A stretch of DNA of 64,000 bases from Dryococelus australis (lineage: Eukaryota; Arthropoda; Insecta; Phasmatodea; Phasmatidae), in contig CM056993.1 of assembly GCA_029891345.1 (NCBI GenBank), forward strand, positions 231,479,488-231,543,487, given 5' to 3'. Position 1 is the stretch's first letter; each line of letters starts with the position of its first letter. The notes under the pieces are model-generated. The model was given only the letters and a program-made list of their open reading frames with translations, did not search any database and had not been told where the DNA came from. The translations under genes were made by a program, and so were the position numbers. Below, piece by piece: positions 36,053 to 47,500 of the stretch.

Positions 36053-37004
36053 CATAGAGGCAAATGCTCAAATATTGTATATAAATGTATATAAACCCGC
36101 AAATGGAGAAGCTACATTACCTCGTACAACTACAAAAATATGTCTTTAATTTTTAATTTTGTGGATATAATTTGCACATAGAGGGCTAAGTAACACAATA
36201 TTTTAGAGCGGTTTTTGTTTTTTGTAATGCCATACGATGTTCTGTAATATAACATATCGTTATTTTCAACCATAGTCTGAAATCTTCAGCTCACCTCTAA
36301 TTATTTGTGTATGTATACTTTTTAAAACAATTATGTAGCAAGTCGGGTTGTAAGCAAGCTAAATTTTTTAATCAGGTGAATATAATTTGCGATATATTAA
36401 GACCAGGCTCGTGAAATTCAAATATGAAGCAGCATTTCTAGTTCCAGGAATGTATTTATTGTTCTGGTAACCATGTTAACTAGACAAAGAGTAAGTCAAA
36501 TGCAGTATTTATATTTTACAAATTTTAAATTATTATTTTTTATTTTGTACTCATACTGTATGTAGAGTACAGTAAAATGTTTTCTCAACTTAACTTTGGT
36601 CTGCTATCTTCAAGACTAAAAACTATGCAATGGTAATTATTTATTATCTCAGCTATTTTGCCTAGATATTACTTTCCTTGTCGGATTTTATTCCATGTAT
36701 ACATAATTAAATAAATCAAACACTATTATATTCTCTATATATCAGAGGAAGTAGGCAGGATATAACACCAGCGATAAATTAAATATTTTTATTTATTAAT
36801 ATATTCACATACTTCAAACTACTAAACATAAAAATTGAAACCTCGCACTTTTCTACACAATTCACATAGTACCTTTACAGTAGCACATAATTAATATAAA
36901 TTGCTTAAACACAGCTAAAGACAGCCCATTCTAGCAAGCATCTAACCAGAACCCTTGGCAATATATTCTTCTCGACAATAATTTTACGACTGCCACCGTC
37001 AAAC

Positions 37005-37040
37005 AGCTACTGGAAATGAACCCGATGCCTTATATACTCG
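37005..37040 (-). promoter_or_regulatory. Putative TATA promoter in copy C
   Basis: On the minus strand a TATATAAGG word is followed by GGGTTCATTTCC, then GACGGTGGCAGTCGTAAAA. This matches the block beginning at 27126 in copy B. It would drive transcription towards the head of copy C. Predicted from conservation only. Confidence 0.4.
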
Positions 37041-38029
37041 CAAGCTGGTACCTTAACATTCAATGCTCCGCCCACTGTAACTTATGCACGCCATCTGCTC
37101 TACCAACCATCACCAAACTTACATAGGCCAGCAATATTTTTTTCTTTACAAGTTTAACATTTTATGTATATATAATTACATATAATTTTTTGTGGTATCA
37201 CAACCTTATTTTTTATTTATTATTCAGATTGAAACTTATGTAATTTTTAAGTATTTTATTTACATGTAGGAGCTTTGTTCCACACAGTTACCTTACCAAA
37301 AATTTACTTGTTAACATTTTACGCTCTACTGGTCCACATCAGTCAAATATATACTGATCACCCATATCATCCATTATATAACCCAAGATATACCAGCCCC
37401 CCAACACCCCATCTCCTATAAACAAATAAAAACACATTTCCACTGCACCACCCAATTTACCAAGCACAATATTAATCATAACTCGAACAAATATACAGCT
37501 GAGGCCAACACATAACATCCCTTCTACTTATTCTACCAACCAAGACCGCTTATACCTACCAACCATACCAGCTAAGCATTCTGCCCCTCTCATACTAACT
37601 AAACATACCATCAAACCATTTTGCCCTTATGAAAACGAATACCACAATTTAAAAATTATCCCCACCCCATCAAAGCTACACTTTCGTAATGCTGCAAAAA
37701 TTACCGAATATTTGATAAGGTCATACCAATAAACATAACAGCTAAACCAATCATACAATCAAACTAACTCTACAACCAATTTATAATTGTATGCATTGCA
37801 CCTCATATAATAACTTTGAGTATATTTTATTTCTCTCAACATCCACTTAAACTAACTTCTCTTAACCTAACTTTGCCTAATATAACCACCGCACTCTAGT
37901 CATGTACATTAGAACATGGAATAGTTTTTTTAATTTAAAAATTATTAAGTATTTTTTAATATTATGAAAAGGTGTAACATGGAGCTATGTAGCTATAAAG
38001 ATATGGAGCTACGCATCTATGGAGAGGGT

Positions 38030-38325
38030 CATGGGTCAGAATGGGTCAATATGGATCAATATGGATCATGTTAGGGTAACTAGGCTCATTTAGGGGTCAG
38101 CTTGGTGATATTTAGGGGTCATGTAATCATTACGGTCATTTAGGGGTCATAAGTCTCATTTAGGGGCCATGCTGGGGTCATTTATGGGTCATTATGGTCA
38201 TTGAGGGGTCATGTTGGGGTCATTAGGGTCATTTAGGGGTCATTAAAGGGTCATCTTGGGGTCATTAAGGGGTCATGTTTGGGTCATTAAGGGGTCATGT
38301 TGGGGGTCATTTGTGGTCGCCACAG
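38030..38325. repeat. GGGGTCATTTA minisatellite in copy C
   Basis: About 20 degenerate units of GGGGTCATTTA, GGGGTCATT and TGTTGGGGTCAT. It corresponds in inverted orientation to the AAATGACTCC array that ends copy B. Confidence 0.88.
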
Positions 38326-38334
38326 CTCTTAGCT

Positions 38335-38422
38335 CTGCAGGCACCATACTTAGCACTGCAGGCACTGCACTTCGCACTGCAGGTGCCACACTTAGCACTG
38401 TAGGCACAGCATTTAGCACCTT
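38335..38422. repeat. TTAGCACTGCAGGCA short tandem repeat
   Basis: About five units of a roughly 18-21 base word built on TTAGCACTGCAGGCACCA, translating as repeated SSAGT/STAGT-like peptides in the 38256-38456 frame. It is a GC-rich island in an AT-rich setting. Confidence 0.8.
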
Positions 38423-40140
38423 AATAGAACCTGATATGTCAACGTCTGGTATATGAAAAAAAGTAAAAACGAATTTTAACTGCTACAATTATGCTAATAT
38501 TGACTCCACCAACACCACCATAACCACCACTACCACTACTACCCATGCCATCTGCTCTACAAACTATCATCTCACTAAATATACTCACATTTTCCAGTGA
38601 ATTCAAGCCTACCTCACCCACACCCACTAAAATACACCAAAATAAAAAATCCGACATGTTTGTCATACCATCACACACAGAAAAAATACATACTAGTGTC
38701 CATACCACCATACATACATTTATAACCCAAGTCATGCTAGCCCAACCAACACGCCTTCACCTACAACCAAACAAAAACTCAATTCAACCATACCACCCAT
38801 GCCATCTGCTCTACCAACCATCATTAGACACATATACACACCACTCATACTAGAATTCAAGCATACCTCAGCCCATCTGATCTTACAAAAAATCGCAAGT
38901 ACAACATGTTTGTCATAGCATCAGTCACCAGCCAAAATATCCTACCACCCATCAAACAAACCACTTGACTATATCATTCATATCAATACAATTATTGACC
39001 ACCACACCTCAGTCATACAAAATATGATTAATTCTGCTGATCAGGAGTACTGAGTACTATACCAACCATAACCCCAGCATACTTCAGTCATACTACACAG
39101 ATCACATTAAATATGCAACATAACCACCATTAATTTCATACTGCCCCTATGCCATCCATTAATCCCACCAACCAAAACATACTAGGTGACAATCCTCCGG
39201 TAAACTGGACATTGATATAAATCACTCTTTCAACCAACATATTCTACCAGGTAAAATGCCTCCATCATAATTTACAACCATAATAATGACCCATTAGTAC
39301 TGAGTACCAAAACAGATATAATACTTTCACCATGACATTAGCTTGCCTTAGTCATGCAATTTCGAAAGCCATACAACCAGCATAAGTCGTGTTTGTAGAA
39401 CATTTATTTACCGAGATAAGCGTATGAACCATCTAAGTATATCAATGAATCACCACAACAGATAGCCATACCAACCAAAAGCATACAGCCCAAACAATAT
39501 CATTCGCTCAACCCAAGTATACCTTATGAATTCTGTTTATGATACAGAACAGATCCACCACTATACCTCAGACTTACTAATCAATCATAACAGTTATGTA
39601 TGTTGACTACCATTTCACCTCATCTAACTTTACTAATTACACATTAAAGAAGCCAAACCAGCAGCCAAGTCAATCAAGTATTCCAATCGTAATGTCCAAC
39701 CATTCTATTATAAGATCAATATTATTAATTTAACCATCTCTGACACCCATACAGTCTTAATTCTCAAATACCATATCATAACATCCAATCATAGTAACCA
39801 ACCATACCAGCTAAGCATTGTGCCCCTCTCATACTAACTAAACATCCCACCAAACAATTCTACTCTTAAAAAAGAATCACACAATTTAACTATTCTCCCC
39901 ACACCAATGCAGCTAAACTTTTGTCATTCTGCCAATTGAACCGAAAATGGATCAGGTAATACCAATAAACATAATGACTATACCAACCATACAAGAGAGT
40001 ATGGCCGACCAACTTGCAAAGGAGATGCTGGCAAAGGGTAGGGGAGGGCGTGGCTAGTGCTAACATTACCGCTAGGAGAAGTGTGTGTCGATAAGACATT
40101 TGTTCACCACCACCCGACCAGATCACATTCACCTAATATA

Positions 40141-40352
40141 AATAGCCTGTGAGGGTATCCATACAGCCCTTGCGAATAGTAAATTTAAGTTCGCTACAAA
40201 ACATATCTACTAATATGCATATCCCATCCATTACACACAACACTACACAAACTTCTAAGCAGACGAATGACTGTCACTAATCATTTTGTCAACGATTCAT
40301 GCGGACCAACATTTCAAGGGTCAAAAGTAAATATCAATTCTTACTATACTTT

Positions 40353-40388
<36 letters not shown>

Positions 40389-41425
40389 AATGAAGTAAAT
40401 ACCTAAACCTTCATTGTTAGCTACCAGTCTGGTTTACCTAAACACACCTACCATTTATACTCTTCATAAACGCAGTAACACACGAGGGAAGAATACATCA
40501 TGTCTAAAATCCCGCCATGGATAATTAAACAGATCATAAAGGTTATAATGCATTACATCAAAAAGAAACATTTATGCAAAACTCTTTAAAAAATAAATAT
40601 CTCCATATATATCTTACATACCAGAAATAAATTATATACCTTAACCTCATATCACGCAAAGGCAAATAATATATTTTTACACATATATTCGGAATGATGT
40701 AGGTTCGAACATTTTACCAGTCCTTACCTATACACATCCAAAATATTCAATTTACTAGAGAACATCAATACATATCGGTATTCCATTTCATCTGTCCTAT
40801 AGATAAACTTTTAACTCTCCTCGCAAACATGTTACGACTATACCAGGATATTCTATTTACTAGAGAGCATTCACTATAAGAAATTGTTGTGTTAGAGCCA
40901 TCTAAAATCCTACAAACCACACACTTATAAACTTCATGATAAAATCCATGGTATATTTAAATTCTTTGACAGATTTATTTATTTTTCAGACTTTAATAAT
41001 AAATTCTTTTTTTACACATTCCGATATGTAAATGCTTCATTTACAGAAATGGAGACCTCACCCATATTACTATATTATTATTAATTAAATATGTCGACCA
41101 GCTTTTACACAAAGCCCAATCATAATTTAATGTCATATGAAACTACTACACACCCCAAACCTCCATATGCCTATCGAAAATTGTTTAAAATATCTTGTAA
41201 TATTTTGATGCCATAACATAATCGCTGCTTAAAAGAGAGACAGAAAATGCATTTATACATATTCTTCCAGACAAAATATTCTAACATGTAATGATCCAAA
41301 ATATCCGAAGACTACCTCCAACCCGTTCCATTACATTGTATCGGATATACTAAAACTCTTCTGTTCATACCCTCCAGGACAAAAAAAAACTATCATATAA
41401 GCATTCCTATGAAATATTCCAATGA
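40141..41425. other. AT-rich non-coding stretch with (AC)n
   Basis: Apart from the AC microsatellite at 40350-40383, nothing is recognised. The stretch has weak C/A-rich similarity to the end of the copy C array, so the boundary is soft. Confidence 0.4.
40350..40383. repeat. (AC)n microsatellite
   Basis: About 16 consecutive AC dinucleotides. Confidence 0.97.
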
Positions 41426-41445
41426 ATTACTCAGATAAAGCATAT

Positions 41446-41472
41446 CATCATCATCATCATCATCGTCATCAT
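41446..41472. repeat. (CAT)n microsatellite
   Basis: About nine CAT triplets with one CGT interruption. Confidence 0.9.
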
Positions 41473-41529
41473 GCAGACTTATACTTGATCTTCAGTCAGA
41501 TACGAACTCAAACATCCAATATAGTGTCA

Positions 41530-41602
41530 AAGTGTGATGTGAGGGCTGTAGGAATAGAGAACATTCATAATAAGAATAGCAGTCCTTCTCGTCGATATAT
41601 GT
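41530..41602 (-). pseudogene. Duplicated scrap of the chitin-binding gene's last domain
   Basis: Positions 41530-41595 are identical to 43362-43427, inside the fourth chitin-binding domain of the gene at 43234-44514. One mismatch follows, then six more identical bases, after which similarity stops abruptly. On the minus strand it would encode the DEKDCYSYYECSLF portion. No splice sites or flanking domain sequence accompany it. The lack of divergence suggests a recent local duplication or an assembly artefact. Confidence 0.85.
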
Positions 41603-41799
41603 CGCTAATTTAGTCATTATTCCTTATTCTTGATTAATGAGTAAAAACTTCGGAAAACAAAAAAACTTGTTTTCTTATTGTATTATAAGTGAAAACTATT
41701 AAGACATATTCCCATATTTTTTTAACGCAAGATGACAACATATGCGTTTTGATGGTAAATATTTGTCGACATGTTTGACTGCCTTCATAGTTCTTATGA

Positions 41800-41912
41800 G
41801 ATCTCCTGGGTGGACAAATGCCCCCGTATCCTGAGTCGACAAATGCCCCCATCTCCTGGGTGGACAAATGTCCCCGTCTCCTGGGTGGACAAATGCCCCC
41901 GACTAAGTGTGT
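41800..41912 (+). repeat. 27-bp minisatellite, four copies
   Basis: The unit is built on TCCTGGGTGGACAAATGCCC and repeats every 26-27 bases with few changes. In one frame it reads SWVDKCPR repeats. It is GC-rich in an AT-rich region. Confidence 0.92.
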
Positions 41913-43160
41913 TAATAGACGAAAGTTATATGCTCAAATCGACACATTTGAATAGCGCTATTTTGACGGGAAAAAAGTAGCTTATACTCCTCACATGGCT
42001 CTAACAGTTATGAGAAAACATATCATAACACAGTTCGTGGACTGACTAGCATCCCGAGTGTAGGCACCCACGTATCACAGTGATGTTAAGTAAATTGGTG
42101 GTCTGGTGCGTCGAGTGAAAATCATGTGGTCAATGAACTTCCTGACTGTACAACGCATTATGTATACTGTTCAATAGCGTCTCTGTTGGGTCGTTAATGT
42201 AATTTTGCACCTAATTTGGAATTAATCGTAAATAACAATTTGGTTTGTACGTAGAATTAATTAACACATCTTTACTAGGCTGTATACATTTTAGAATTCT
42301 ATTCACGCATTAAAAAATACGGATATATAGATAAGCCATGTTGAATGTGAAAATCGTCACGAGGGGAAACATAAGCTGTGGGTGGTACGTAATTTAGTAT
42401 TGTAACACACCGACAATAGAAATACAGTTCATATACCGTGTAAAAATATCCAAGCCACGTGCAGAAATGTTCTAGTATAAGTATAGTATCTTACAAGTGC
42501 ACTTTGGGCGGGGCTACTTATGGATAATCACATAATATCAATGAGAAAGGAAACCCTTAAATATTTCAATAATAGCAACCCCGTTTGATAACGTTTTAAT
42601 ATGTAAATTAATTATAAAAACCAAATGCTACGTCTAAGCTATTTTATTATGTTAATCACAGAACATTGGCGATGGCATTGCAGGATGTGTGAATTTAAGG
42701 CACTTACAAGCAGTAAAGTTAATGTCTACTCTAACATATTTTTTGTATTAGGCTAATATATACGACTAAAAGGTCTGTAATACAAAATTAAATAACTTTA
42801 CTGCAAAAAAATAGCTGAGTATTTTATGCCACTAGAGATTCTTTTTTTATTTGTCTGTTTATAAGTACACATCGGGTGAATTATAGTTGTAATATAGACA
42901 TACCATGTTAAAACCCTTAAATAAATACACAATGTGGAAAATATCTACACATCATTATAATATTTGAACAACATTTTATTCTAACTCGCGTACAACCCAT
43001 CAGTTCCACATTTCAATCTGTTTCATTTCTTCAGCCAGAACATTCAAATAATTAAAGGGCAATGTACGGTATTTGGCAGGGAAACACACAGTAAATTAAA
43101 TCCAAACTTTAAGCCACCTTCAAATAAACTAGTCTCACATTTTTGTATAATTCTTATGTT
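41913..43160. other. Non-coding stretch downstream of the chitin-binding gene
   Basis: AT-rich sequence between the minisatellite and the 3' end of the gene. No gene or repeat recognised. Confidence 0.45.
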
Positions 43161-43166
43161 TTTATT
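43161..43166 (-). terminator. Candidate polyadenylation signal of the chitin-binding gene
   Basis: AATAAA on the minus strand, about 68 bases past the stop codon at 43234, which is a plausible distance for a short 3' untranslated region. Confidence 0.5.
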
Positions 43167-43233
43167 ATCAAAATTAAATTAAATTATTACATCTCATCTT
43201 ACTTAGTATGTGTACTATATCTGGTTAAATTAA

Positions 43234-44514
43234 TTATACAGTTATTCTGAATCGTTTTTCTGAGGCATATAATTTGTTAAAAGCTTTGTCATATACAGAA
43301 TTAGAGCATGTTCCAATAACACATATTCTAAAAATTGTACTGAAGTGTAACCCGAATGGGCAAGTGTGATGTGAGGGCTGTAGGAATAGAGAACATTCAT
43401 AATAAGAATAGCAGTCCTTCTCGTCGACATATGTGCCAGGCAACGAGCAATGGAATGGGGTTACAGTAGTCGTTGGTTCGGTAGTAGTTGTAGGTGTGGT
43501 AGTAGTTGTAGGTGTAGTAGTAGTTGTAGGTGTGGTAGTAGTTGTAGGTGTGGTAGTAGTTGTAGGTGTGGTAGTAGTTGTAGGTGTGGTAGTAGTTGTA
43601 GGTGTGGTAGTAGTTGTAGGTTGGGTAGTAGTTGTAGGTGTGGTTGTAGTTGTAGGTGTGGTTGTAGTTGTAGGTGTTGTAGTAGTTGTAGGTTGGGTAG
43701 TAATTCTTGGTGTAGTTGAGGATGTTGACGAGCAAGTTCCAAGGACACATATTCTGAAAGTTGAATCGAAGTGAAATCCTTTTGGACAAGTGAAGTGCAA
43801 GGCCTGTAGGAATAATGAACATTCATAATACGAATAACAGTCGTTTTCATCGGGAAATAGGCCAGGCAAAGTGCAGTTGAATGGAGTTTCTGTTGTAGTT
43901 GCTATTGTGGTAGTTGGTTGCATAGTGGCAGTTGGTGTGGTGGTAGTTGTTGGTGTGGTTGTGTTTTCTGTGGTAGTTGTTTCTGCAGTGGTCGTCTTCG
44001 ACGTGGTGGTAGTTGTTGGTGTGGTAGTGGTTTTTGATGTTGTGGTAGTCGGAGTGTTAGCACTAGTGGTGGTGCTTGTTGTGTCTGCTGCCAAACAAGC
44101 CATGACACTTTCATTGAAGTATCCTCCGTGAGGACACTGGTAGAGAAATGGGTAGAGGTACGAGCCATCCGCACTGGCCATGCAGATGAAGTATATGTTG
44201 GGGTTCTTGCTGAGTGAGCCAATCTGATACTTCTCCGTACATGTTGGCACCGGAGGATCTGTGGGACAACTGGTGCCTTCTATGGAGCAGGTTTTCAGCA
44301 ATGGGTTGTATATCCAACCGTGGTCACACTCTTGGTAGTCGTCCATTATGACGGTGTCATCTTGGTAACACACGTGGTAGCCCTTGCAGTCATATGGGTC
44401 TGGGAAGGTTCCGACGGAAGTGCACTGAAATGTGTATCCCACAGGTGCTCTCTTGGAGTTGCCGTCAATGTGCTGGTGCTGCATTTGTGGCAATACAGCC
44501 ACACAGCCCATTAC
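43234..44514 (-). CDS. Peritrophin-like protein, chitin-binding domains and mucin linkers (3' terminal exon)
   Basis: This is the one convincing host gene. The open frame reaches up to 44583 (449 residues), but a strong acceptor (TTTTGCTTTTTGCAG, ending at 44515) suggests the exon starts at 44514, so the first 23 codons would be intron. Residue numbers follow the full frame. Domain 1 (52-106) is a type-2 chitin-binding (CBM14/peritrophin-A) domain with six cysteines at 54, 66, 72, 86, 99 and 106. Domain 2 (115-165) is degenerate and keeps only four. A Thr/Pro linker (166-234) leads to domain 3 (235-284), and a longer PTTTTT-repeat linker (285-376) to domain 4 (377-426); both domains have all six cysteines. 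A hydrophobic stretch (16-32) may be part of a signal peptide shared with an unseen upstream exon. Likely a secreted, O-glycosylated protein of peritrophic matrix or cuticle; tissue cannot be told from sequence. Confidence 0.9.
   Translation of the reverse strand, partial: VMGCVAVLPQMQHQHIDGNSKRAPVGYTFQCTSVGTFPDPYDCKGYHVCYQDDTVIMDDYQECDHGWIYNPLLKTCSIEGTSCPTDPPVPTCTEKYQIGSLSKNPNIYFICMASADGSYLYPFLYQCPHGGYFNESVMACLAADTTSTTTSANTPTTTTSKTTTTPTTTTTSKTTTAETTTTENTTTPTTTTTPTATMQPTTTIATTTETPFNCTLPGLFPDENDCYSYYECSLFLQALHFTCPKGFHFDSTFRICVLGTCSSTSSTTPRITTQPTTTTTPTTTTTPTTTTTPTTTTQPTTTTTPTTTTTPTTTTTPTTTTTPTTTTTPTTTTTPTTTTTPTTTTEPTTTVTPFHCSLPGTYVDEKDCYSYYECSLFLQPSHHTCPFGLHFSTIFRICVIGTCSNSVYDKAFNKLYASEKRFRITV
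43474..43712 (-). repeat. 18-bp coding minisatellite (PTTTTT linker)
   Basis: About 13 units of an 18-base word, seen on the plus strand as GGTGTGGTAGTAGTTGTA, encoding PTTTTT on the minus strand. It keeps the frame throughout, so unit gain or loss would change linker length without breaking the protein. Other long frames over it are shadows. Confidence 0.95.
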
Positions 44515-47500
44515 CTGCAAAAAGCAAAACATCCAAATACTCTTTATTCTAACCAATGGTATATGCTTATTTTCATATTTCACAAATATATTTTAATGCA
44601 GCTCACTACAAAATGTTTCAAGACATTGACAGTTTCCCACTTTTATGCAGAAAAATTTTCTGTATCCTCCAGACCCGAGTTGACCTGATGACTAAACTGA
44701 GTGGCTAGGTAGTGGATCAGACCATACAAATTCGCTTTGCTTAAAATTCGATTGACAAGGGGAAAATTATTAATGTAATACATGATCACATTCACAGAAC
44801 CAAGTCTTTTGAATGTACGATTCCTGTTAAGATGATAATTATTATTGTAAGTCTGCATAACGTGGCTGAAAAACTGCTCTTTTCAATTACATTGCCAAAT
44901 AAATCTAACTTTATGACACCTTAGGAAACTACAACATTTTAAGTTATTCTTCCGAATCTACATATTCCAGCAGAGAACATTTTTACTCATAAGTGAATAA
45001 ATAATGAGAAAATAAATAATAAATGTAGAGTTTCTGTTGAAAGAAAGTTTTTCGCAAGAAGGCTAGCGAATGTTTGGGGAGTCGTTAGAATAAAGTCTTG
45101 GAAGGAGGGACAGCTTGCATCGTCCAGGATCGACAGGAGGCCTGATACTGTGTTGCAGAAACGCGGCTCGACAATTCACTACTGGAGGATGCAGAATTGG
45201 GAAAGGATTCCTAATTATGTGAGGACTTCATCACTTCCACTTCATCGGATACCCGCTGCCATCTCCACCTACATATTGTCTCCAAGTAAGATCAGCATTA
45301 TGCCAGTTAATCCTACTGTCAGTTATTTTAGTCGAAACTTACCTTTTCAAGATATTAGAGGATGAAATAATTTTATTGAAACACAAATACTTTTAATTTG
45401 AACTCTACCGAGAATTTAACATAATATTGAATAATTCAGAACTTCTACGATATTCAAAATTCGTTTGTAAGATTTTCAGAAGATTTTTTTCTTGAACAAT
45501 TATCAGCAAACTCAGTGGTCCAAGTGTAATGACTTTCTCATGAACTACTGATTTGAAAGCTAAGCCGGAGTAACGTGTTTTTTTTTTAAACAACAAGAAA
45601 CTAATTTCAGTAATATGCTCAAATCCATTATGAAGACCTCCACTGCTGTGTCTCATATGGTATTTGGGAGAGAATATTTTTGATTTTCAAATTTTAAGTT
45701 CAGCTCAATAGTATTATAATTTCTGACAGCAGAGTTTTAAATGTTTTTGTACAAGTACTTATTTTCAAGGATTTATAATTTAATTGTTTGTGAATTATGT
45801 GTGTTAATTTGATTTAATAGTAAAATCCACTTGATTTATTTCTATTTTCTGGATATCATCATCTTGAAGTTGTCCATTATTTTAGAGCAAAGTCATAATT
45901 TAATATGTGGTACCACTAAATATTCAAATGATTATATGATCTCCACATATAATCTTATAAATCTTATAAACACAATTATTACTTATGACAAACATAAGTG
46001 GAAATATTTATTAATATATTTTGTCAATATAATTTCATTATTATACACCCACAGTTATTAAAATGGAAATTACCGCTTTTTCAAGAGCACCAGTGGTGCA
46101 AGATTCTCTGTTAGACATTGGCGTCCTCCTCCCCCCCTACCTTTATCAAAGACAGTTTCCGACTTCCCTAGTTAATTCAGTGATATTAACCCAATAATTA
46201 TATGTTATATTACCGAGGAATTTTGGTCGGAAGTATTACCATAATTCATAGTGGAGGTTATGAAGCGTCAAACTGTTGCCGGGGAGACACCCAATGTGAG
46301 CAAATGCAGATGAAGGAAATATGTAAGTTAATGGTGTGTACGGAACATAGTCATATAAGTTATTCGAGTATTTTTCTATTACAGAAACGGGCATTATCAT
46401 GTTCTAGCATTTAGCATCATTATAACAGTAACCTCTTCCTTAGGGTGTATATGCTATGAACAGTTAATGAATAAATTGGCATTTAAATGAAAGTACTATT
46501 GCAAAAGTTGCAGGATAATATTTTATGCAAGACATTAAGTCCTCTTGCCCTTTTAGGCTATTCGCGATCAAAGCAATCCTCTGAATATTGAAATAGAAGC
46601 ACTAGGTTAGTTAATGAAAAATGTCTTCTTGTTATAACTTTACATTAAACTCAAGAAAATTATACCTGTTTCTGGTCGCAAGGAAAGGAACTAGTATATT
46701 CAGTGAAACTTTTAACTTCCCCCTGATCTCAGTAGAACCAGTAGGCAAAGGTTTTATTCAACTGAACAGAACAGAAAAATAAACTACTAAGTGTTGGCCA
46801 ATTTTTATGACTGCACGAACATGACGCAGCGTTCTCAGAATAACCCATGATACGATGTGGTATCACTGAACCTTATGGTCTAATATAGAGATTATTACAA
46901 TAAGACTATCTTTCTAGCTTGTACTTAAGGATTCTGAAAATCACAAGAAAAGCAATTTCCTTCGTCCCTGAAGAAAAGAGGCAAGAATTCTCTTTGCATT
47001 TGCAATACGGCAGGATACCTCTAATCCTAATTAATTGGGACCGGGGAATATTCGGACTGCAAGTTTTATGATTAACCAAAATCCATTCTGTATTGCAGTT
47101 GCGAGTAGCAAACTTTAACTTTGCTGTAACGCACAAAAAGTTGATGAGTGTGTAAACTTGTGCGTGTCCCAGAGTGATAGCGGGTGGTGAATAATCATAC
47201 ACAGGACGCCACTGCATGTGTGGCGATTCATTTCATATTCACGCTCTTTTAGTCTCTTAGTTTAATCGACTACTGAAATTGTTTCAATACACTTAAAAAA
47301 AAAAAAAAACAGCACCAATTGCTGAGTAATTATAAGCGAGTGCAAATTGTATGTTCTGTTGTTTCAAAATGGCTAGCAAAAGAAAGTATGTTACATATAC
47401 ACATTTAGAAGCATTTAGGCAAAGGCGACAGTGCAATTAAATGGCCTGTGGAACTCGACATATGGAAACTAATTCTTTGGGATTGAAATATCACTGCCAA

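Larger units (their letters stand above)
33655..40140 (+). mobile_element. Composite large repeat, copy C (plus strand)
   Basis: The order is head at about 33658 (AGTAGTAGGGGC), TTTCCC-type stretch (33760-33870), the ACTGGACTCGTC-type block twice (34040 and 34175), pyrimidine tract, conserved block (35600-35800), GACAGCTGGTAACATTT with the tRNA-like module, conserved 3' block (36340-36740), TATA-containing block (36790-37140), CCATACC-type array (37360-38000), minisatellites (38030-38420) and a second array stretch (38440 to about 40010). The first part to about 38325 is colinear with copy B in inverted orientation. The array beyond 38440 has no counterpart in B and is related to the array beside copy A. 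Confidence 0.8.

Noticed and set aside
41422..41613. His-rich small protein
   Set aside because: The histidines come from the CAT microsatellite, followed by the duplicated scrap read on the wrong strand.
43397..44131. Long frames rich in Val-Gly, Tyr-Asn-Thr or Leu-Gln overlapping the chitin-binding gene
   Set aside because: They are other-frame readings of the 18-bp threonine repeat and other linker sequence.
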